64,000 nt of DNA from Escallonia rubra. Its lineage: Eukaryota > Streptophyta > Magnoliopsida > Escalloniales > Escalloniaceae. The DNA lies in assembly GCA_033065855.1 (NCBI GenBank), contig JAVXUO010000432.1:62001-126000 (forward strand), read 5' to 3'. Both the position numbers and the translations under genes were made by a program. The notes under the pieces were generated by a model. That model was not told the origin of the DNA, searched no databases, and saw nothing but the letters and a program-made list of their open reading frames with translations. This document shows, piece after piece, positions 23,401 to 33,900 of this stretch. The first letter of the stretch is position 1. Every line of letters begins with the position of its first letter.

Positions 23401-24013
23401 ATCACCTGACTCTACACATGGAATTCATCACAACTTGGATCTCACTTAATGCAGCTAGTATCAAGACACTGCTCTTGACTTAACCTCCAATCTCAAGCTT
23501 GTTTTTCTATACCAACTTGATTTGAGGGGGGATGTTGGATGATATATAATAATATGAAAATTACATTTTCCTTATTGTCCTATGTCTAGAACATTCTAGA
23601 GTGGTCTTAACTTATTTACGATTCTCTTTTCTGTTTCTGGTATGATATATTTCTCTTGCGTATATAAATGCCTCATTGTACTCAGTTTTATAATGCTCTC
23701 TAATTATCTTTCCCTTCACCTTTTCTATCAGATATAATGGGGCGGAAGTATTCCTCAGTATGATTATGGGAAATGTCTACTTGTACACCATAATAAACTA
23801 TTTTATACCTTCATTTATCGTTCAAAAGTGCTTCAACGTTGTTATTGTCGTCTTAACAAAATGAAAACATGAAAAGGAACAATAACCCGTGAATACAGAC
23901 ATTCCAAATTGAGTGCAACACATAAAGTGATACATTTCAGTATGAATTGACGTAACAACAAAACTAATTGTATATCAATACTATAATGAAAGTCATAAAG
24001 CTTAATGTTTCAG

Positions 24014-24100
24014 GTGAAAGCTACTTTGTTATTTCCCCTCCATTGCTTGGGTTTGTTCCATAACTAAAGCCAACAAATCAAAGACTAAGGTGGCATTGAA
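24014..24100 (+). repeat. Diverged copy of the RIF1 leader region
   Basis: This stretch shows, in the same order as 27894-28000, words such as GTGAAAG, CTTTG, ATTTCCCCTCCA, GGGTTTGTT, ATCAAAGA and GGTGGCA. In RIF1 the last word is the start codon GATGGCA; here it is GGTGGCA, so the start codon is lost. It may be a partial duplication of the RIF1 5' end. Confidence 0.5.
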
Positions 24101-24172
24101 TATATTGTGTGTTTTAGTTTTTTGTTAAGTTTTAAAAAGTGAAAAAAAAGACGTTTGTCTGATAGTTTCTGT

Positions 24173-24815
24173 CAGAGGTTAGCACCAAATCATTTAAACT
24201 TATCTGAACCGCTCAAACCGAACCAATCCAATCCGAACCATCTAAAAATCTTAATGGTTTGGTTTCATATTTCTCAAACCGACCTTTGTTTTGTTTGATT
24301 CACAGTTCACATTTTTTAAACCAAATTCAAACCGAACTGAACCGAACCGAACCGACATATGATATACTAATCTATTTTTAGTAACATGCATTGATGATTT
24401 CACATACATGGTACTAAGTAAATCCAAATAAACAAATCTTGAAAGTTAAAAGAAAAGAAAATAATGAGAACACTTATAACACAAAAATTCCGTGATCAAT
24501 AACTATTCTATACTTACTCATTCTCTCTCATATATTAATAAGTACTTATATATATCGAATGTAACAGGATTATATGCAATTTAGAAAAAATATAACTTCA
24601 ATTTTGAATCATTGTTAGATCCAGTAATAGTTTGCAAAGAAACGACGTCTTTAAGTGGGCTCAAACCGATCCAAACCGACTAAGCCGAACCGTTTAAACC
24701 GTGCCATTCAAACCGATAGTGGTTGGTTTGGTTCGGTTCATAATTTTCAAACCGTGGAGTAACAGTTCGGTTTGCGGTTTGACCCCCAAACCGAATTGAA
24801 CCGTGTTTACCACTA
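24173..24815. mobile_element. Candidate hAT-type MITE rich in AACCG words
   Basis: The left end CAGAGGTTAGCACC and the right end, read inverted as TAGTGGTAAACACGG, form an imperfect 14-bp TIR of the hAT type (consensus near CAGGGGTGAGCA). AACCGAACCG words cluster just inside both ends (24205-24350 and 24655-24800) in opposing orientations. The flanking 8-mers GTTTCTGT and GTACATGT agree at only 5 of 8 bases, so the target duplication has decayed or the boundary is off. Confidence 0.45.
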
Positions 24816-26435
24816 GTACATGTTTATGTTTTCCTTCGGTTTTATACACTACTATTCAATATGGGGCTGTTTTTGAAAACTTCAACTTGGAGTTTTCTGT
24901 TTTGGCTTTTATTTTGAGATCTACCTTTCATTGGAAGCATTTTAATTCTCTTATTCCTTTCATCTGCATCGCTAACACTTAACATTACCGAACACCAAAC
25001 CCACTAACACTACCAACCACTATCAATGACCAAACCCACTAACATTAGTTACTCTACCACTTCCCCTGGATCCAAATGTGCCATCATATCGACCATCACT
25101 GTCCCTGCAATAAAAACCAACATCGACGAACACCAAACCTACTAACATTAATCACTACCAACACTCATCTGAATTCGAATTTGCTATCAAATTGACCACC
25201 ACTGTCCTTGTGACAAATACCATCACCAAATTTCTTCCATCGACGAGCCCTAGTATTTTAGATTTGTGCAAGCAAGTTCCAAGCCAATCAAACCCATTCA
25301 CCAACTCAAAACCTAATATTTCAAATTTAATTGCAGAGGATATGTTACTAGTGGTTGGGGTAGGGACATTGGCAGAAGGTATGTGTTACAAAAATGTAAT
25401 CAAACAACCAATCAGTTCTGAAAAAAATAAAATTTTGAAGAGCTTTTGGTTTTCTTTCTTTTTATTTTTTTTGAAAATAAAAACTGAAAAGGATTTCAGA
25501 ATACCCTAAGATAAAAATTAGAATTTTAAATGCAATTAGGATTTTATTTGCTAAAAGTGGCAAACTCTAGGGAGTTATAGAACATTCTAAAGAAATAATC
25601 TGAAAGCACCAATTATATGTTTTCTGTGATCGAGACAATTTGGACGCCTTTTGTGAATTAGTTTTGAGAATTTCAAAAAATAGATGCCAAACAAAGAAAT
25701 CTTACTCTTTTGAGGATGGAAATTAGAAAATGAAAACATGTGGCAGGGCCTAATTTTTTTTCTAAAGACAATAAAGATAAAAAAAATTAATTAGATTTTG
25801 ACCTTTGCCACCGTAGTCACTTAAAACATGGACATAATTTTTTGGCAAATTAAATCTTGACCAATCAAAAGTTCGTCAATTGAACCCTACCGTCTTCCTG
25901 CGTTTCAACTTCCAGCCGCTTAGGGCAATTATGTAAAACAACAAGTTAGTTTAGTAATTATGTCAACTTTTGGTTACTAATTCAGTAAAAAAAAGTTCAA
26001 AAACTTATAAACAAGTATGTTTTATTAAATTTAAGATTCCAAAGATATCATTGACTTTTGCTTTTTTATTTATTTATTAAATTACAATACTGTCATTTTT
26101 TTGAAAACCTAAACACTCTTATTCCCTCTCCTCTTCCCTCTCCTTCGATCTATAGCGGGGCAGCGGTTGGGCAAAGAAGAAAAAGAGAACAAATGTATGA
26201 TATTTACGGCTTTCAGTTAATGTAGTTGTAAAATTATCCTAGAACTTAACATTATTAAAAACTAATTTTTTATCTATACAATTGTCCTAAATCATGCGAA
26301 GTTAAAACGCCAATGCAAGCGTCCGATCCACAAGTATTTAATAGGTTACAATTTAATTGATTTAAACAATTAAAATCAGAGCTTACATGTCATTATTACA
26401 GAGAGAAGTGAGAGTCTAATTGGTATTTGATCCCA
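24816..26435. other. AT-rich intergenic spacer
   Basis: Loosely repeated words (CACTAACATTA, CGAACACCAAACC, ACTACCAAC) occur between 24960 and 25200, suggesting an old tandem or low-complexity stretch. The ORF at 25192-25509 has no recognisable domain. I see no gene. Confidence 0.35.
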
Positions 26436-26743
26436 AAAAAACTAGGATTAATTACAAAACTGTCTCCTGAGGTTTACACGTTTTTGTACTTTACTCCTCG
26501 TGTTTACAACTTTTGCAATAATGTCCCCTGAGGTTGACAAAACCATTGCAAACGACTCCAAAAACCAACGTCCGTCCAAAATAGCCGTTAAAATAGTCAC
26601 GTACCTGTGATGTGCTATTTTTTTTACTAAAGTAAAGGGCAAAATTGTAACTTTAGTAAAAAAAATCTTAATTTTCATTATGCCCTATGTCTCTCTCTCT
26701 GCAAAGTGTGGCAGCATTCTGGCTCAGTTTTGGGCACCCAGAA

Positions 26744-26950
26744 GGATTGAGGGCCGGTGTCTACTTACAACTTCAGACCAGCCTTTTGTCGGAGTCAAGT
26801 CCAGACGTTCGTCTTTACTCTTGCAACGAGTTTCCACAGCGCGATGTTGCTGTAGCTTCTGGTGTAAAGACCGTTCTAGCTTTGCCGGTGTTCGAACCTT
26901 CTTCGGGCGGGCGCTGTGTTGGTGTTGTTGAGGGCATTGTAACTGATGAA
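26744..26950 (+). pseudogene. Captured NIN-like protein (NLP) fragment
   Basis: The frame open at 26687-27172 reads SSPDVRLYSCNEFPQRD, then LALPVFEPSSGGRCVGVVE. This order matches the N-terminal GAF-like region of plant RWP-RK NLP nitrate-response factors, where W(T/S)PDVR, E(Y/F)P and LALPVF..CVGV(L/V)E are conserved. Only about 70 residues are present, and the RWP-RK and PB1 domains are absent. The reading frame continues without a stop into the next captured fragment, so a fused peptide is possible. The family call rests on motif memory. Confidence 0.6.
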
Positions 26951-27013
26951 AGTTGCTCTACTGCCATATGGGATGCAGATAGATGCTTGCAGGTATGCCT
27001 TTCTGCTCAATGT

Positions 27014-27121
27014 ACTCATATGGGGCTTGAAGCTTCGGAACAACAATTCATTTGGGTTGTGAGGAGAGGAAAGGAGGAAGAAGAAGAGAAGTGGCTGCCC
27101 GGAGGATTTGAGGAGACAATA
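27014..27121 (+). pseudogene. Captured UDP-glycosyltransferase (UGT73-like) fragment
   Basis: About 35 residues read MGLEASEQQFIWVVR, an acidic run and WLPGGFEETI. In UGT73-type family 1 glycosyltransferases this segment (GLEAS.Q.FIWVVR ... WLPEGFEER) lies just before the PSPG box, which is absent. It is in the same open frame as the NLP fragment and is joined to it by about 20 residues of unknown origin. Confidence 0.8.
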
Positions 27122-27240
27122 GCAAATTACAGAGAGAGAGTACGTTCAAACTGTCCGCGAGGCTCACGCTGAATTTGATCATCTGCATACGAAATCCCGC
27201 ACAAGCCCTAGAGAATCGGGGGGCGGGGGGAGGTGCATAT

Positions 27241-27675
27241 ATGGCGTCGTCGAAGGTGATGGCGTCTACGTCACCGGCCAATCCGGATCTGCCGCGCGAC
27301 TCCTCTATACATTCCCTCGCTGCCTCCGGGCTCTAGGCCGATCAGAGCAAGAGCTTCGGCTCCATGAACATGGACGAGCTGCTCAAGAACATCTACGCCG
27401 ATTCCGACGCCTTCCCCTCCCCCGCCGCCGGCGACGGGGGGAACAGGATGGTGGACGAGGTCTGGAAGGAGATCGTCGCCGGAAGAGGAGGTGACGGCGG
27501 GGGGAGTCGGGAGCCGGAGATGACTCTGGAGGATTTCCTGACCAAGGCCGGGGCGGTGAGGGAGGAGGACGTGCGGATGCCGGCGATTCCGGCGGGGTAC
27601 GGCGTGGATGCGGTAGGAGAGGAAGATAGAGAAGAGAGATATTTAGGGTTTTCAGAGGGTTTTGGTAAGGAATGA
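27241..27675 (+). pseudogene. Captured ABI5/DPBF-like bZIP fragment
   Basis: A start-like MASSKVMASTSPANPDLPRD is followed by an in-frame TAG at 27334. In the same frame come SFGSMNMDELLKNIY, VDEVWKEIVAG and REPEMTLEDFLTKAGAVREED. These are the conserved N-terminal C1-C3 motifs of group A bZIP factors (ABI5, EEL, DPBF type) that act in abscisic-acid signalling. The basic region and leucine zipper are missing. The nonsense codon and the truncation make it a pseudogene. It is in the same orientation as the other two captured pieces. Confidence 0.88.
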
Positions 27676-27886
27676 ACTGATTTGCCGGCATGTGCTGTGC
27701 AAATGCGGACTTAACTGCCGAATTTGGACGGATGTTGGTTTTGGAGTCGTTTGCAATGGTTTTGTCAACCTCAGGGGACATTATTGTAAAAGTTGTAAAC
27801 ACGGGGAGCAAAGTGCAAAAACGTGTAAACTTCAAGGGACAGTTTTGTAATTAACCCAAAAAACTAACATAACAATTATAAAACCA

Positions 27887-27898
27887 TTTGGCGCGAAA
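27887..27898 (+). promoter_or_regulatory. E2F-like binding site of the RIF1 promoter
   Basis: TTTGGCGCGAAA, a full match to the E2F consensus (TTTSSCGC on both strands), lies about 93 bases upstream of the RIF1 start codon. E2F sites mark S-phase genes, which suits a replication-timing factor. The nearest edge of the Pack-MULE target duplication is 20 bases to the left. Confidence 0.7.
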
Positions 27899-27990
27899 GG
27901 TGCTTTGCCATTTCTGATTTCCCCTCCAAAGCTAGGGTTTGTTTCTCAAAGATCTCCCCTTAGCTCCAACCTGTAAAATCAAAGAAAAAG

Positions 27991-30900
27991 ATGGCAAATT
28001 TCACAGAGCAGCTCCAAGAAATCAAGACCCATTTGTCTTCAAGCACCAAATCCCACAAACCCTTTGCCTACTCATCACTCTTGCACCTCCAAGAACAGTC
28101 TAATACGGACCCTTCTTCCATCCAATCACTTGCTGACTCGTGCCACTCCCTCCTCCCTTTTATCCTCATCGATATTGCTGATCACGACGAAGAAATGTTC
28201 CTTCTTTGCCCAATTTCTCCTTTTTAATTTTTTTTTTCAAACTGTCATGAGGTTAATCATTTTCTTCTTGTTTTTGGTTGACTGCAGTGCTGCACAGGCT
28301 TTGAAGTGCTTGGGATTCTTGATTTACCATCCGTCCATCGTTGTAACAATTCCAGGTTTTTAATTTTTCTAGTTTTTCTGAAAATTGGAAGTGGAGTGGA
28401 ATGCATTAATGGCAACCTTGAAAGATTGATTAGTAGTAACAAATGGTTTCTTTTTTTTCATTTGATGAAGTGGAATGCAATCCCTCACTTAAAAGTCCAC
28501 TGTAATTATCATATGCTCAAGCAAGGTGTAATATGTACTCTCTCCTTTTCATTGTTTTTCCCCACTTGACTTTTGCGAATTCCATGTATACGGTGACTTT
28601 AGTCGATACTTATATAACCTGTGATTGCTACTCGAGTTCAATTCAATGTCAACATGTACTAAATCTATCCTCGGATTTCACAAAATGTCAAAGGAAATTC
28701 TGATGAAACGAAAGGAGTAATATAAAAAAAAGGCACTGCATGAGGACAACAAAACATCTACCCACATCTTAGTAGGCGCGACATAACACATGCTCCGCTT
28801 GCATATTTCTTGCTGCATTCTGTATTAACTTCTTAGTTACTCTATTAGTTTGTGTTCGTTATAGTTCCTTCATGCGAAGCATCAGTCTCTAATGAATCGC
28901 TTAACATGAAAGAGTTATCGCGAGACCAAATACTACGTGTGCTTTGGTCTAATAGGACTTGACATGTGATACAACGAACAGATCACCATGTCTATTGGTT
29001 TGAGACTGACAGTTGACTTTGGTTTTTCGGCTATTGTAGGGGATGATGTCAAGATGATTGTGGAGATACTGGAGAAGGTGATAACGTCCACTAAACTTAA
29101 GGTGCTGTTAGCGTACTTCTTATGGTTGCATTAGCTTCTGATTGTTAGGAGTTGACTGTTCTATTTTTTTCACATGATTACTTTGTGTTGCAGTCTGTTT
29201 GTAATTTAGGAGTCTGGTGTATATCAATCCAACAATTCGATGCATCGTTATTGACTGCACACTTCGGTCCTCTGTTGTGGGCAATTGTTCATGCCCTTGA
29301 CAATCCTATTGGTTCTCTTTCCATTACTTTTGAGGCCGTTCAGGTATGGCTTTGTACTCAATAACATTCTCTTATTCATGTTGAGTTATCTCTGAAGCAT
29401 GGACACGTTGAACAGGGCAATGGTGGTGTCTTGGTCGCGGCTGAAATGTAGAGTGGTTCTTTTTGGTTGTTTGATTAACTCTGTTGCATCACATAACCTT
29501 TCTAAGATTAATCACAGCCTTTTTCTAATGTATTCCATTGCAGTGGAAGTATAGCTTTCTTACTGTGGAGCACCGTACTACTATAACCCAATTATGAATT
29601 CTTGAACTCTATTTAGTCCTTCCTTTTGGTCTAGTTAGCTTGTGTTTCTTGGAATGACGAAGACTCATTCTGCTTTGTGTGTATTGGAAGGTTAAAATTA
29701 TCCATCTTCCCACCCTTTCCCCCTCTTTCTTTTAAAAGGTTAAAGAATGATATATCTTCCTTTTCCTCTTTGTATTCTGATGGGCATTGGCTTCACCTTT
29801 TTAAATTTGAGTAATAAATACCTACAGGATGGAGTGGGGAGAAGTGTCAAGGTGATATAAGCTTCTTATACCAACAAAAGACCTTTAGGGATTAATGAAA
29901 AATAAACTTATGAAGAAAGTCTTAACTTTTTGATATAGCTATACAGTTACTGGAAGTTGAGTGGCCCAATACAAGCTTTTTGATATAGCTATACAGTTAC
30001 TGGAAGAATATAAAAGCATGCTCACTCTCGTCGGCATAAACCATTAACCACAACGAAAGCTCATGCTTGTCCCCCATTAATAATATGTTGATGTATGTAT
30101 ATTTCTACAAGTTTGTAGCTTTTATCTCGAAAAATAAACTGGCTATGATTTGATTTTTGATATCACCTAGTTAACCCGTTTACCAAGAGTAGAATACAAC
30201 CATACCACTTCTAAGAAATTGGGGAAGCTTTTAAAATGCTGCTTAATGTTCAAAAAAGCATAGTGATTAAATGATGCAAGGGCCAAAATTTTCTCAATTC
30301 CTGAAGTAGAGGAATTCAGTTCAAATGTTAAGTCCAAAAGTCGTCATGCAAGACTTTGATCTGGACATGCTAACACTTGAATCTGTTTGATGCCGGCACT
30401 TGTTGATTTTAGTAACTGCTAATGATCTAAATTTTGTAGGCCGTGATGAAGTTAGCAACTCAGCTTAGTGAAAAGATGAGAGACGCTTCTTACATATGGG
30501 CTCCTCCAATTTACAGAAGACTAGTCAGCCCAGATAAAAGGGAGAAAGACATGTCAGAAAGATGTTTGCTGAAGCTTAGGTCTGCTTTACGGCCTCCACC
30601 ATTAGCTCTCTCCAAGGTACTAGGAGTTGTAGCATGAAAAGGTGTAGTAAGCACTAAAGTGTCTGTTCCTATAATTTATACTTCACATCAACAGGGCTTT
30701 GTGAAACTATAGCATTAGAAAAAGGTCGTCATACTACTCACCTTAGGGGTCCTCGTGGAGGTGTAGGCTGTTTGTTGCAGTCGCCTCCACTCATTGTCCC
30801 TTGCAATACCCCATTTTATCGTATTTACATGTTCTTTGTAGATGCGCAAATCTATCTCAAGTATAACTTCATTTCCAGGTATTAATTCTGTGATGATCTG

Positions 30901-33900
30901 TATTAGAACAGTTTACCACTCTAAGGAGTTAATTTATGCTCAAGATACCTTATCATGTTTACATGTTTATTATGGATATGCCTAAAATTGGTTTTACTTC
31001 ACATCTATGGTATAACTACATCCATAAACCATGACTGCATGTCCACAGTATAACTACTCACTGATTATTTATGATTGGAGTATATTTTTCGATGTTCTTA
31101 ACATCTATATAAAATCCAATGATTGGCAAGCTGGTAGTGGTCGGTTTGAACAGCTCTATGCTAGAGTGGAGGTGAAGGGTGTTTACATCAAGTCTCCCAG
31201 ACTGTGCAGTGGTGGGAGCCATGTGCACTGGGCCGCCCTTGGTGTCTTTTCTTGGCTTTTTCTTATTTTTTTCCCGCCCCTTATTGTTTAAATTCTTATC
31301 CAGATCTAAGACACCTATAGGACATGAAGAACATGCAGCCTTAGGTTAAGCCTGGCGGAAGGGGTTGACTTTGGCTTAGCTTCAGAGATGCTACTTAACT
31401 GGTAGATGCGGATTTTAAGCTGCTGGAGTTTCTGGAATAACAACTTTTATTTAGTTATTCAAGGTCCTTATATTTAGCTACTTGACTCTTTCTGTAGGTT
31501 CTTGTATATGTTGGGGGAAGGATTGGGCTTCTGAAGTTGAGAGCGCTGTAGATGTGCAGAAATAAGGAGGAAGAAATTTCTAATTCCACCTAGTACTCCT
31601 TAAGAAGTTTCCTGTTGGTGTGATTGCATCCATTACCTTGAGTTGTATATGAAATATATCTGGTAATGGAGTAAAAATAAGAAGCTTTGAATGGAAGAGT
31701 ACGACTCTCAAATTGGAAAGTTACAAAACTCAACTATTAAGACACGCTGAAGAGCCTGTAAAATGACCATGACTACAGGCCATGTCCAGAACATAGTGCG
31801 ATGTGTGATCAAGTAAATAAACATTTTCTGGACTTTGAAAGAATTCTAAGAAAAGTTTTCCAGCAGATGCTAGTTGAAAATTAATACACTGTAAATGGCA
31901 GCTTATTTGGACCAAAATTGTCTTCTGAAAATGGTCTATCTAGAAGGTCTGGGTATAAATTTTCAGTTTTTTATCTGGCTTGCGACACTTTGAGTAGGTT
32001 TTGAGCCTCATATTCCTTGAACATCTATAAGGGAATTGATTGACTATGAACTCCTCCCTAGCTTCGAAGGGGGTCATAAGGCAAATAGTTCAAAGTAGTG
32101 TTGACTTTCATCAAGGGGTAACATCCACAATATGCAATCCTGTTCTTAATATAAAGAAGCCTTAAAAAATGGGAGTAAGAATGCCAAGCATGCCACTAGA
32201 ATGCGTGTCTTCCTAAATCCTAAGTATCGATTTCTAGTAAGGGACCTGAGGTGTTATCGGTGAGCCACATCTTGATGAGAGTTTCACAAGGGAAGTGAAA
32301 GTCAAAGGACTTTGTAGGAGTACAAAGTGATTGTTTACCTAAATTCATATTCATTATTCTTGAACAGGCAATTGCTGTAGATATAAAGAAGAAGTTGCTA
32401 CCTGCAATGAAAGAGTTGTTGAAGGATGGCATGAAGATTCAAACTCTGCAAGCATGGGGATGGTTTATTCGCTTACTGGGACCTTGTGCCATGAAAAATA
32501 GGCATTTGGTCAATGAAATGTTGAAAATTCCTGAACAGACATTTTCTGACGTCAACCCACAAGTCCAGATTGCTTCACAGGTAATACTATCTGACACTGC
32601 ATTCTTGGTAATCACCTAAAGTATATCCTAATACGTTGTCGATGTTGGAAATCTTATTCGTGAATCCAGCTACATCATACTTCCATAATCTAATTAAATT
32701 CATAGGTGAACCAATTTTGCTTAACAAACTTAGACCGTGATGCTATTGACGTGATACCCCTAATGTTCATTTTCTGCACCCAGCATGGCCCTAGAATTTC
32801 TATCCCATCCCAGAATTATGAAGTTAAGGCCGAGTCAGCTGTGCCAAGCAACAGAGTGTCCCTAGTAACTAATGGTTAAACAGTTGAGACTATAGATACG
32901 TCTAATATGTTCTGTTTGTAACACATCTCTGAGGTCCTCCAGAGGGCTGCCATACATCTGACTAAACCTAGTCTTCTTCCTTCACTTATGCCAGTGGCTC
33001 TGCGCTGCAAATTGCTTCTTTAGTGACCCCCGGTTAAGTAACGCAATGCTGCTTTGAGAATGAGGCTTCACATTCTTCTTAATTTCAAGATTACTTCCAT
33101 CTGTGCGTACGATGCAATAATCTGTTTCTCCAAATATAAGCATCTTACAAACAGTTTGTACAGTTAATCGTAGTTTTTTTTTTCTTTCAAACAAAATAGT
33201 GTTGTCTCAATTTGCAGGTTGCCTGGGAAGGTGCAATTGATGCTCTTATTCACCCTTCACCTCAAACTCCTAAGACAGAAACTGCCATGGAGCATAATAG
33301 TCAACAAGTGAGAAGATCTAAGGGGATTGATTCTGAAAATGAAGCAGATGGATTGTCGAAAAGAATTAAGCTCATCATGACACCCCTAATAGGAATCATG
33401 TCAAGTAAATGTGAAGTATCTGTTCACTCATCTTGCCTGAATACTTGGTGTTATCTGCTTCATAAACTTGACACCTTGATTATCCATCCGTCAGTTATAA
33501 AATTCGTTTGGGAGCCAATCCTTGAAGTGGTCTTTCGAGTTGGTCCTGACAGTAGGCACCTTTTTTTATGGAACTTCTGCCTGGATCTGCTTGATAGTTT
33601 GGCTTTAGCAAGAAGTGAATGTGTCAGCAGTGATTTCAATCACCAGGTAAATAGTCAACCGTCAGTCCAAACTTCTATTATGGGGCCTCCTTTTTCTGGT
33701 GAATGCTCATGGAAGCATCATCCTGTTAAATGCTTGCCTTGGGATCTTAGTCAGTTGGAATTTTTTATAAAGATGATACATATTCTCCTCAGGCACAGGT
33801 CAATGGAGATGGTTACACCTGAGACCAAAAGTATCTCATGTAATGACGCTTTGAGGATATTCAGATCTGTTTTGAAAGGAGTCCAACACATTGTGAGAAG

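Larger units (their letters stand above)
22457..23730 (+). mobile_element. TRIM-type non-autonomous LTR retrotransposon
   Basis: Two LTRs, 22457-22659 (203 bp) and 23533-23730 (198 bp), both start TGTT and end TTTTCTATCA or close to it, and match along their length. The 5-bp target duplication GATAT is perfect at 22452-22456 and 23731-23735. A primer-binding site TGGTATCAGAG, complementary to initiator tRNA-Met, follows the first LTR directly. A polypurine tract GAGGGGGGA precedes the second. The 873-base interior encodes no retroviral protein; it holds a microsatellite and a minisatellite. At 1.27 kb this fits terminal-repeat retrotransposons in miniature, which need proteins from another element. 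Confidence 0.93.
26445..27857. mobile_element. Pack-MULE carrying fragments of three genes
   Basis: The terminal inverted repeats are about 150 bp and highly alike. The left one starts GGATTAATTACAAAACTGTC; the right one, read inverted, starts GGGTTAATTACAAAACTGTC. The 9-bp target duplication AAAAAACTA is perfect at 26436-26444 and 27858-27866. Between the TIRs lie three unrelated gene pieces, all on the plus strand: an NLP-like piece, a UDP-glycosyltransferase piece and an ABI5-like bZIP piece, with no transposase. That is the definition of a Pack-MULE. It sits about 125 bases upstream of the RIF1 start codon. The TIR resembles that of the MULE at 12282. Confidence 0.95.
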
